From Pelobates cultripes (taxonomy: Eukaryota; Chordata; Amphibia; Anura; Pelobatidae), in the NCBI GenBank assembly GCA_933207985.1, contig OW240921.1:2058038-2122037 (forward strand): 64,000 nucleotides of DNA, in the 5' to 3' direction. The notes beneath the pieces are model-generated. The model made no database searches and was not told where the DNA came from. It saw nothing but the letters and a program-made list of their open reading frames with translations. Below are positions 55,430 through 64,000 of this stretch, piece by piece; position 1 is the first letter of the stretch; every line of letters starts with the position of its first letter. The position numbers and the translations under genes are program-made.

Positions 55430-56040
55430 ATTCTCCACCCGAGTAAGTGTACGACACACAGTCCTGGATGTACAACACAATTTTATTGGCCACACATGGC
55501 TTTTATGTCTACCCCATGCAAGGGGTCTACCACACAACCATACAGGGTCACATTTCAGGATCCTTCCCCTCCCTGGGGATCCTAGCATGGGAAGGGACAC
55601 CATTCCCTTTTCCCCCAAAGATTGCCACCAAAACACAGGGTTTCCCACACCAACCACCTTCTTCCCAGGAGCCTCTGTGCCTGGGAGTCCTGGCGCGGGA
55701 AAAAGGGACTGTCCCTTTGTTTCCAAGGCACAGAAGAGCACGTCTGCGGGAAAAAAGCTGGTCTCTTTGCCCCCGCAGGCACCGAAAAGCCTGCCAACCT
55801 AGCCAGTGCCCCAGAAGTGTCCACACCAACCTCAGGGACTCTCATAGCGGTGCCTTCCTCGACTAGTCTCCATTCGCAAAGTCCCTGTGTGAAACCCTGC
55901 AAGGAAAGTATCTCCTTTCAGCAGGGCTGGACAGGGGATACAAAGCAGCCCTGGAAAAAAAATTTGTGCCAGCCCCATAAGTCTCTGTGCCATATATTGT
56001 CGCGTGTAATATGTAAGGCTATGTCTTGACATGACAGATG
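55430..56040 (-). mobile_element. LTR-like sequence flanking L1-A, minus orientation
   Basis: The start (GTGTACGACACACAGTCCTG, then TTTTATTGGCCACACATGGC) resembles the LTR copy at 58220 (GACGACACATAGTTC, then TTTTATTTTGGCCACACACAG). AATAAA lies on the minus strand near 55482. The L1-A duplication means that this sequence originally followed 37688, so L1-A probably landed inside an LTR whose left part is about 37626-37688. Neither end nor a duplication could be fixed. Confidence 0.5.
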
Positions 56041-56046
56041 ATTGAG

Positions 56047-56050
<4 letters not shown>

Positions 56051-56099
<49 letters not shown>
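56051..56099. repeat. (TA)n microsatellite
   Basis: Uninterrupted alternating TA run of about 24 units. Confidence 0.97.
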
Positions 56100-56258
56100 G
56101 TCGATCAGATGTATGTTACCTGTTATTAAATAATATCGAGTTTTTTTCTACAAAGACCTGAGAGTGCATCTCTTTCCTTTTTGCTTTACATATCCAGTGT
56201 GGGATTGCACCAAGGCAGTTTTTTACTGATTCATTGAAAGTGTGAGTGCCACTATACT

Positions 56259-56260
<2 letters not shown>

Positions 56261-56320
<60 letters not shown>
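56261..56320. repeat. (TA)n microsatellite
   Basis: Uninterrupted alternating TA run of about 29 units, about 160 bp from the previous one. Confidence 0.97.
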
Positions 56321-56321
<1 letters not shown>

Positions 56322-56567
56322 CTTTTTCTAATATAAAATATTGGTCCTTTCAGGGTAAAACGTTTAATTATACAGTAAGCATACGCACATGCAGACACAG
56401 GTAATTTCACTGACATTTCAGTGACACACACAAGCTCATTGATACACAGCCTCATAGACAAACAATCTTACTGATATACATCAGCTCATTGACATAAAAA
56501 CACAAGCTCACTCACTAGCAGGCACATGCATGCAAGCAAGCTCACTCACTAGCAGACGCACACACAG

Positions 56568-56715
56568 CTTAATGTGGTGGTACTGGTGTCTATAGCATGT
56601 CCCTACAGGCTTTTCAACGTAAACACTGACTTTTCAGAGAAAAGGCAGTGTTTACATTGCTTCAAAATGACACTGCTAGTGACAGTCACTAAGACGGTCA
56701 CTAGAGGTGCTTCCT
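56568..56715. repeat. Structured dispersed repeat with three hairpins
   Basis: Stems in order: a degraded AATGTGGTGGTACTGG partner of the ACCAC stem, AACACTGACTTTT-CAGAG-AAAAGGCAGTGTT (about 56620-56656) and CTAGTGACAGTCAC...GGTCACTAG (about 56673-56705). Same order and the same CAGAG loop as at 32520-32760, with different arms. A related first stem is at 10059-10090 and 57376-57405. Confidence 0.7.
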
Positions 56716-56760
56716 GTGTTAGTGCACCTACATTCAGGGCCTCCACACTCTGTAGGTGCT

Positions 56761-56860
56761 NNNNNNNNNNNNNNNNNNNNNNNNNNNNNNNNNNNNNNNN
56801 NNNNNNNNNNNNNNNNNNNNNNNNNNNNNNNNNNNNNNNNNNNNNNNNNNNNNNNNNNNN
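56761..56860. other. Assembly gap (100 N)
   Basis: Exactly 100 Ns, the usual placeholder for a gap of unknown size. It lies immediately before a CA-rich minisatellite, a typical cause of assembly failure. Confidence 1.
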
Positions 56861-57573
56861 ACACACAGACACACACACACAAGCAATGCAACCCTTACAC
56901 ACAATGCATCCCCTACACACACAGAAACACACAATGCATTCCTTACACACACTCAATGCACCCCTTACAGATGCACACACTCAATGCATCCCATACATAC
57001 ACAGAAACACACCTTGCAGCCCTTACACATACAAACACAGATTCACACAATACATTCCTTACACACATATCAGGACATCCCCTACACACTCCACCCCCTG
57101 TGAACAAACTCATTGGTGGAACATGAAGGTGACCCTGGGACCCAGACCTTGAGCCGCGAAAAGGACCCCCAAAAAATGAGCTCTCAAGCTCTAGCAGAAC
57201 ATTGATTTTGTGACCGACAGTTACAAACCGCCTCCAGAGAGCCTGTTCTGCACCAGACCAGTGGAGCCAGACTGCAGCCAGAGCCTCCATCATCCCTCAT
57301 CTGGTTGTAAGTAGCAATCTAGTATATTCGCAGCACCAAGCTTCCACTTATTCACTCAAAGAAACGACCAGGTAGTCCCCAGAACCACCAGCTTAATGTA
57401 GTGGTTCGGTGTCTATAGCCTGTCCCTGCAGGCCTTTTAATGTAAACACGGCGGCACTGCAGCACTGGCGTTAGTTAACATGGCAAATCATATGGTTGGG
57501 GCATTGTGATGTCACATGGGGGCGGCAAACTTTACTTTTGCCTAGGGCGGCAAAAATCCTTGTACCGGCCCTG
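56861..57573. mobile_element. Right part of a hAT element, same family as 8727-10238
   Basis: Very similar to 9560-10238: the CA-rich minisatellite, then GTGAACAAACTCATTGGTGG, then CTTAATGTAGTGGTT and CGGCAAACTTTACTTTTGCC. It continues 26 bases further than the other copy to end in TGTACCGGCCCTG, a CAGGGCCGG-type hAT terminus. The left end is lost in or before the assembly gap. In the other copy the matching end appears shortened to TAGGGCCCTG. Confidence 0.8.
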
Positions 57574-58122
57574 GCTGGAGGGGGCTGTGTGAGCTGTGGC
57601 CGCACAGTGTCCCATGGTGGTTAGGGTGCCGTGCGGCCAGTACAGCTCACTCAAGCAAACAGCTGATAAACTGGCCGCACGGAGGAAATGTGTATGTGTG
57701 ACTGTCTGCCTGTGACTGTGTGTGACTGTGTGCCTGTAACTGAGTGTGTGACTGTGTCTGTAACTGAGTGTGTGACTGTGTCTGTAACTGAGTGTGTGAC
57801 TGTCTGCCTGTAAATGTGTGTGTGGGGCTGCAGGGATTTTGTAGAAGGGGGTGGGGGTTTTGTATTGGGACAGGAGTCTTTATAAGGGGGGATAAGCAGG
57901 GGATTTGTGGAAGGGGGTTGCAGGGGTTTTGTAGATGGGGCAGTACAGGATTTGTAGAAGGGGCAGGACAGAGGTTTTGTAGGAGGGGCAGGGCAGGACA
58001 AGGGTTTTGTAGGAGGGGCTGACAGCGGTTTTGCAAAGTTTACAAATTGTAAAAATAAAAGAAATAAAACCTTTAACATTTTTTACCCGCCCCGGGTGCC
58101 AAATGCTCTAGGTACGCCCCTG
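57574..58122. mobile_element. Right end of another hAT element with minisatellites
   Basis: Ends GTACGCCCCTG at 58122, i.e. CAGGGGCGTAC inverted, a hAT terminus like that at 39343. Inside are (GTGTGACTGTGTCTGTAACT)-type repeats (57700-57800) and GGGTTTTGTAGAAGGGG-type repeats (57830-58030). The left end was not found; the previous hAT may have inserted into it. Confidence 0.55.
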
Positions 58123-58219
58123 ACTGTGCATAATAATTTGGAACAGTGCATTGTACGTTTTTTATGTTTAAAAAAAAATACTGTTATCATTAGGAGGTTT
58201 GTTCAATAAAATTTGAATT

Positions 58220-58935
58220 GTGGAGCTGGAAAAGAAGAGCTGGTTAGTAGATATAGCCCATTCCCCCAGTAACCGGACGACACATAGTTCTGTGAGTCAA
58301 CTGATTTTATTTTGGCCACACACAGCTTTTATGCACAGACCTCTGCATTAGGTCTCCTATACAAAAATACAGGAGTTTTCCTACCAAGATGATAAGAGAA
58401 GAGAGATAATTGTGTGAGAAAAAAATATAACTCAATTATCTCTCAGGTACAGAAAAATCTACAATATTTTGAAACACCCCAAAACTAATTTTTAATACTT
58501 CAGAACCCCACATCACCGAATAGCTTGAATCTGAGCGCTCACTTTGTCAAAATATCACTCAGATCCCTTTGGTGGTTCAGGAAAGCCATTCGAATGAAGT
58601 TTTGACCGGTCTGCCACGAGGTGATGCCCCATAACAGTTCCAGAGAAAACAAGGCAATGACAAGTCAGCTTTCGTCGGTTCTTGCACAAACTCTGCCGAA
58701 TGTTCCCCATGGCTGTTCGGATACGAATGCTCCCCCAGATTGGTAGTTTATGCCTTCCGAACGTAGATCTCATAACTGGGAGGTTTACCAGGTGTTCACT
58801 GAGTCGCATAACTGAAAACAGTTCCACGCCGTCGATGACCATGTGCCACTACCCGCATTTGGGAGACCAAATTTTTGAACAAGTGCTTTCGGTTATACAA
58901 ATGATGGCCACACAGGGAAAGCACTTCAACTAATA
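58220..58935 (-). mobile_element. LTR fragment, minus orientation
   Basis: Carries the family marks: TTTTATTTTGGCC near its left side (AATAAAA on the minus strand), a hairpin at 58401-58446 (GAGAGATAATTG with CAATTATCTCTC), a second at 58527-58566 (GAATCTGAGCG with CACTCAGATCCC), and CAGTTCCAGAGAA further on. Clean ends and duplication were not found. Confidence 0.7.
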
Positions 58936-60474
58936 ATCAATGAGGATTTAGGTAAGTATGGGAGCAAATACATTGTGAAGGTCTGAGATTTACCCGATAC
59001 AATGTCACGGATATAGATAACAAACATTGCTCACTTTTAAAAAGCCATTTTTCTTCTCTCTACTGAAATAAAGTGATGAGGGAACACTGTCTGGAATCCT
59101 GTTTGTGATTTCCCAGTTAAATTTGCCAGTTTGTGTCAAGCAACGTCTAGATGACTCGAGGTGCCTGACAATAGGAAACAGGGATTTAATATGCTCAGTC
59201 ACCACAGTCTTCGTATTCTTGAATCAATAATTAGACATTAAAACTATTACCATAAATTGTCACGCAGGTAGAGTCTGTCTCTGTATGTAAACACCTTGCG
59301 TGTCGATTTTTCTATTACTTGACCTTTGTATAGTCCTGGTTCTTCTGGCCTCGGCTCATGTATTGACTATTGCTTTATTATTGCCTACTAAAGGCTTCCC
59401 ATTAACTGGCCATTCTACGGACCAGTAATAAGGACTATCATACTCACTTTATACCATATTTAGTTCTAATATTTGAGATCTGTGTTTCAGGGTCCTAGGT
59501 TGCTGTAACATAATTACTCCATGAATCATTTAAGATACGATATTGTATAACAATCAAACTTTCCTTTATAGTTGACTCTTTGATTTTGTATAAAATTAGA
59601 TTGTCTGACTACTACTGTCTGAGTTTTCCCAGTGGTAAATACTGCACCAAGACACAGGTCACTTCTTGCTAATGAAGAAGGATATAATATTGAAATATAT
59701 AATCTTGTAGTTGATGTGTTGGGATAGAACTTTGAGTGTAATTTGTAAATAACTGGGCATAGTACGGAGTATCGGAGTCTTCCCTTTTTGTATTCTTTAC
59801 ATGATGCTGGTGGAGCAGAAACACATGTAGACATCATGCTACGTGATCCTCGCATTGTTTTGATAAGGGAGTTTCTGTGAAAATAGTCCAACTTGTTTCT
59901 TCCTTCTCTGTAATCTTGCAATGAGTCTTGTCCGCCCTGAACTGTATGAAACTGGAGGAGTGTCTTATTTAATCAGCATGTGTCTTTCCCCTGTGTATAT
60001 CCTTCTTAGGACAGCTTTACTCCCTGAATGCATCTCATGTTATATGTGTAGAAACACGCAACATAATCCGGCACACTACAATGACTTCTCTACGATGTTG
60101 GTTCCCCGGAACACTAAATTATTCTCACAAGAATCACTCTCAAAGGAAACAATTAAAAACAATTACAAATTCATTGGACTCAAACAGGCTTAGAAACCGG
60201 AAACCAAAACCTTCTCTAAAAGGCGTAAACACTTAAACACGAACGATGTGCTTTCATTGCTGCAGCTGAAACACATATAGAACATTTACACATAACATAC
60301 ATTTATAACCTGTAAAATGACCAAATAACCAGAGGGACCCACAATAGTTCTCAATTTAAAAAACAAACAAATATTGATACTTATGGATCCAAGAAGACAT
60401 GGGTCGTTGCCTCCCCCCCTCCACAAAAACAATCTAAGTTCCTGTAGACCAAGCGGGGAAATATTACCTAGAAT
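58936..60474. other. Unassigned DNA, one weak exon candidate
   Basis: No repeat family or gene recognised. On the minus strand 59164-59064 lies between a TATTGTCAG acceptor and a weak GTAGAG donor and is open (RRCLTQTGKFNWEITNR), without a recognised domain. A 131-codon minus-strand frame at 59921-59526 has no domain either. Confidence 0.35.
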
Positions 60475-60705
60475 CCCTTCCTCCCCCTTGTCTGCATTGA
60501 GATGGAGGATAATAAAAACCATAGAGTAGTCCAACACTCTCCGCTACCCCTTCCTCCCCCCTGTGTGCATTGAGATGGAGGATAATAAAAACCATAGAGT
60601 AGTCCAACACTCTCCGCTATCCCTTCCTCCCCCCTGTGTACATTGAGATGGAGGATAATAAAAACCAACACTCTCTGCTATTCCTTCCTCCCCCCTGCAT
60701 TGTTA
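60475..60705. repeat. 72-bp tandem array, about three units
   Basis: Units contain CCTTCCTCCCCCCTGTGTGC, ATTGAGATGGAGGATAATAA and AGTAGTCCAACACTCTCCGC. The last unit carries a deletion. Confidence 0.9.
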
Positions 60706-61599
60706 TCATACCCCAAGATCGAAGGAGAGTAAAAGCATTCTTTTAGACTGTTTATTGTATTTTTCTATCCTTCCAGCCACCCAATAACGAAAAGGTAGAT
60801 TTGGTGATATCAACCAAACATGTCTCTCTAAAAATGACCAAATCTTAGCAAATTACTTATTGGAAAAATCTTTCACATTTCTGTAATAGTGAGTGAAAAT
60901 GTCATATCACATAAGGAATGGTTTAAATAAAATAAGCACATTGTTCTATCTCACATACCTCACACAAGGTGAATTTGTATGTTTTTTGTGCAAGTTACTG
61001 CAATAAACTTGTCATGGTATGGCATAAAGGTATAATGCTGTGCACATGTCGAGGTATTTGAAAGTTTATGAAGAGTAAACAAAGAATAAAGCCCCCAAAA
61101 TGGTCAAGCAGTGGGCAGGTGTCCAGAGTAAGGATTAACTGACAAATCATGAATGACAGACATAATTAGAAGACAAAAAAATCATCAAGAAAATATGGCT
61201 GCATTGCACTTAGCTGGCAATAGGAGACAGGGATTTAGAGAGCTACAAGCGAGTTAACTATATCACAGTTTAAGCAAGTATATAGTGCCACCAAGTGGCT
61301 GTTTTTGCTAACTGCATTAAACTGAAAAAGGACTGAATTGATTAAATACCTTCTTCTCGGATCCGAGGGCCATCTAGTGACCATTGTGTGCCAGTATTCC
61401 CATCCAGGTATAAAGTGTGCATTAAATTACTGGGATGTGGCTATCTATTGCTGCTCAGGTTGTTTAAATGTTATCCATCCATCCATGTTGCCTTGTATAT
61501 GTGTATTGTTAGCACTATCTTCATTATTTTGCTTTTTGTTGCAATATTGCTTGTTACCTTTCATTCATATTGTCTGTGAACTGACCTGAACTGTCCAGA
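60706..61599. other. Unassigned DNA, no gene recognised
   Basis: AT-rich sequence with no supported feature up to the 51-bp satellite. Confidence 0.4.
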
Positions 61600-62562
61600 T
61601 GTACAGATACTTCCTCTAGGGCCAAGATAGGCAACCTTCGGCACTCCAGAGGTACAGATGCTTCCTCTAGGGCCGAGATAGGCAACCTTCGGCACTCCAG
61701 ATGTACAGATACTTCCTCTAGGGCCGGGGTAGGCAACCTTCGGCACTCCAGATGTACAGATACTTCCTCTAGGGCCAAGATAGGAAACCTTTGGCACTCC
61801 AGATGTACAGATACTTCCTCTAGGGCCGGGATAGACAACCTTCGGCACTCCAGATGTACAGATACTTCCTCTAGGGCCGGGGTAGGCAACTTTCGGCACT
61901 CCAGATGTACAGATTCTTCCTCTAGGGCCGAGATAGGCATCCTTCGGCACTCCAGATGTACAGATACTTGCTCTAGGGCCGGGGCAGGCAACCTTTGGCA
62001 CTCCAGATGTACAGATACTTGCTCTAGGGCCGGGATAGGCAACCTTCGGCACTCCAGATGTACAGATACTTCCTCTAGGGCCGAGATAGGCAACCTTTGG
62101 CACTCCAGATGTACAGATACTTGCTCTAGGGCCGGGGTAGGCAACCTTTGGCACTCCAGATGTACAGATACTTCCTCTAGGGCCGGGATAGGCAACCTTC
62201 GGCACTCCAGATGTACAGATACTTCCTCTAGGGCCAGTGTAGGCAACCTTTGGCACTCCAGATGTACACATACTTCCTCTAGGGCCGAGATAGGCAACCT
62301 TTGGCACTCCAGATGTGCAGATACTTGCTCTAGGGCCGGGGCAGGCAACCTTTGGCACTCCAGATGTACAGATACTTCCTCTAGGGCCGGAATAGGCAAC
62401 CTTCGGCACTCCAGATGTACAGATACTTCCTCTAGGGCCAGGGTAGGCAACCTTCGGCGCTCCAGATGTACAGATACTTCCTCTAGGGCCGGGGTAGGCA
62501 ACCTTCGGCACTCCAGATGTACAGATACTTCCTCTAGGGCCGGGATAGACAACCTTCGGCAC
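61600..62562. repeat. 51-bp satellite built from a hAT terminus, about 19 units
   Basis: Unit: CTCCAGATGTACAGATACTT plus CCTCTAGGGCCGGGATAGGC plus AACCTTCGGCA. The GGGATAGGCAACCTTCGGCA part is the terminal sequence of hAT elements such as 33379-34041. Since 51 is a multiple of three and the unit lacks minus-strand stops in two frames, open frames of 362 and 333 codons (17-residue repeats) arise; I regard them as non-coding. Confidence 0.95.
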
Positions 62563-62671
62563 TCCAGATCTTGTGGACTACATCCTCCATAATGCTCGTA
62601 CACCCATAATGCTGGCAAAACATCATGGGAGGTGTAGTCCAAAACATCTGCAGTGCCGAAGGTTGTCTATC
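62545..62671. mobile_element. Foldback hAT MITE at the end of the 51-bp satellite
   Basis: The left arm GGATAGACAACCTTCGGCAC with TTGTGGACTACAT pairs with the right arm ATGTAGTCC-type sequence (TGTAGTCCAAAACATCTGCA) and GTGCCGAAGGTTGTCTATCC. It ends ATCCCTG at about 62671, the CAGGGAT hAT terminus. The right flank GTATAGAG has no matching 8-mer on the left, where the satellite begins. Confidence 0.75.
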
Positions 62672-63192
62672 CCTGGTATAGAGTGTGTCCAGGGTTTTCT
62701 TGATGTCATTATTCATCTTCCAACATGAAAACCCTAGATCAGATCATAAACATTGCAGAGCACCTACCCACCTACCTCCATGGACTAGCGTGCTTCATTC
62801 CTCTCGGACTCTGTTATTCAGCTCATTCCCAAACGTCATTGAAGAATCATTACAACTTCGCGATGTCATATTAATGTCCTCTGCACTCTTATATTTAGCC
62901 TTAATTAACCCCTGCATCGGAGCGCAACATGTCCACTCACTAGTAGCCATGAGTAAGTGACAATTTAGCCCTGATGAGTGTGCCATTAACCGTCCAGGCT
63001 TGCAGGGGTGAGTAACTTTACAGACCTGGCTATTAGGGTACGACTTGACATTAGATGATTTACCAGCCTTACTCTCCAAAAGAAATGGTACAGAAAGTGT
63101 TTGAGTTCCAGATCTTCCTTCCTAGTAATAATGGAGGTTTGATTTGTTCAGTCCTTTGTTAAATGGAATCTGCAATGCACAAACCCTGACTC
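62672..63192. other. Unassigned DNA, no gene recognised
   Basis: No feature supported between the MITE and the terminal LTR-like element. Confidence 0.4.
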
Positions 63193-63197
63193 CAAAG

Positions 63198-63816
63198 TGT
63201 CAGGGATCCGCGGGCGGCTAGGAGGGGAGGCTGCACGCCACTTGCAACACTCACCCTCAGTCCGTCGCCGCCCGCGGTCTCCCCTCGTCTCACCTGTTGG
63301 CGAGCGGCGTCTCCTCTATGCCGCTCGCCGCTCGCGTCCTCCATGCCCCCCAGCGGCAGCATGTATAATGCTGCACGCTGGGAGGTCACTAAATTATGCA
63401 AACGCCGGGGTCACGTGAGTGACCCGGCGTTGAAGAAACAGTACCACAATCACAGTGGGAGGTATAGATATCCCCCACGTGTGGTTGTTAATTCTGATTG
63501 GAAGTTATCCAATCAGAATTAAACCAAGGGTATTTATACTTACCTTTCCTGTGCCCTGTTGTGGTCTTGTGATACCTGTAGTGCTGTTCTCTCGTGTTGC
63601 TCTCTGGTTTCCGATTATTTGGCTTGTTTTTCCGATTATCCTGTCTTCTCCACTCCTTTGACCTCGGCTTGTTTCTCGTTCTCCCATTTTCTGGCTCCCT
63701 TTACTTGGCTTGTCTCCTGACCATTCTTAGTGTGCTTAGCCCAGCCACTCTAAGGACCGGTATAGCACCCTTCCTCTCTGTGACCTGTTAGCGTGTTAGG
63801 TTCCGGAATCGTGACA
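63198..63816. mobile_element. TG...CA element of 619 bp with 5-bp duplication (LTR-like)
   Basis: CAAAG flanks it at 63193-63197 and 63817-63821. Ends TGTCAGGGATCC and GGAATCGTGACA. The left half is GC-rich; a perfect hairpin TTAATTCTGATTGG/CCAATCAGAATTAA sits at 63488-63522, followed by TATTTATA near 63530. It could be a solo LTR of another family than those above, or a TRIM-like element. No coding content. Confidence 0.7.
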
Positions 63817-63821
63817 CAAAG

Positions 63822-64000
63822 AGTCCACCAGAATAAAAACGAAAAAACTTTATTGATCCAAATTTCAAAGGACAGAAAACAGAGGGAATTGCTCAGCAAG
63901 CATACTGTTAACGTTTTGGACCCTGGATTCCTGACTCATTCTTAACCTTTCGTACACCTATTAACCACTACAAAGTATTAAAGCATAGAATTGATCAGAT
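63822..64000. other. Window edge, nothing recognised
   Basis: Contains TTTATTGATCCAAATTTC and AACGTTTTGGACCC, words seen in dispersed amphibian repeats. Class not determined. Confidence 0.3.

Noticed and set aside
55920..57581. hAT with GCTGGA-type duplication from 55927 to 57573
   Set aside because: The six shared bases are offset (GGGCTGGA on the left, GCTGGAGG on the right), so they do not form an 8-bp target duplication.
59526..59921. 131-codon minus-strand frame
   Set aside because: Composition and sequence look non-coding; no recognisable domain.
61554..62642. Minus-strand frames of 362 and 333 codons with 17-residue repeats
   Set aside because: They translate the 51-bp satellite in two overlapping frames at once; a period divisible by three without stops explains them.

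Overview
This window is repeat-dominated vertebrate nuclear DNA, most likely from a frog or another large-genome amphibian. No prokaryotic gene organisation is present. The organism call is an inference from the mix of transposon families: L1 with ORF1 and ORF2, CR1 with an ATTCTATG-type tail, L2 with a GCGCTTTACAAT-type tail, a DIRS/Ngaro-like tyrosine-recombinase element, Penelope-like GIY-YIG fragments, many solo LTRs and non-autonomous hAT elements. I recognise only one convincing host exon, a NIDO (nidogen-like) domain exon at 21574-21727 on the minus strand. Two further exon-like stretches are weak.

Layout. 1-5.2 kb: unassigned DNA with short arrays and an inverted repeat. 5.4-8.7 kb: decayed minus-strand DIRS/Ngaro-like element (RT, RNase H, SGNH-hydrolase-like). 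8.7-10.2 kb: hAT element with two minisatellites. 13-15.9 kb: LTR fragment, foldback hAT, L1 fragment, decamer array. 18-20.3 kb: 2.3-kb hAT with a GT-rich minisatellite and six consecutive hairpins. 22-25.5 kb: two solo LTRs and a Penelope remnant with a decayed hammerhead motif. 25.5-32.3 kb: an old AT-rich L1 (L1-C) split by a CR1 and a solo LTR. 32.5-36.3 kb: structured repeats, a satellite array split by a hAT, and a Penelope GIY-YIG fragment. 36.5-56 kb: an LTR, then a second old L1 (L1-A, 37706-55412) holding a solo LTR that itself holds a hAT, then another LTR, an L2, and a complete younger L1 (L1-B, 45198-52490). 56-64 kb: microsatellites, an assembly gap, hAT ends, an LTR fragment, a 72-bp array, a 51-bp satellite made from a hAT terminus, and a final TG...CA element.

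The only long intact reading frames are those of L1-B: ORF1 of 369 codons and ORF2 of up to 1292 codons. They are flanked by matching 15-bp target-site duplications and an A-tail, so L1-B looks young and possibly mobile. Target-site duplications fix the order of insertion for most of the nest. The most interesting unexplained signals are two hairpins kept, with changed but still pairing arms, across many copies of one LTR superfamily; the regular presence of CA/GT-rich minisatellites inside the larger hAT elements; and a hAT terminus that has become a tandem satellite.
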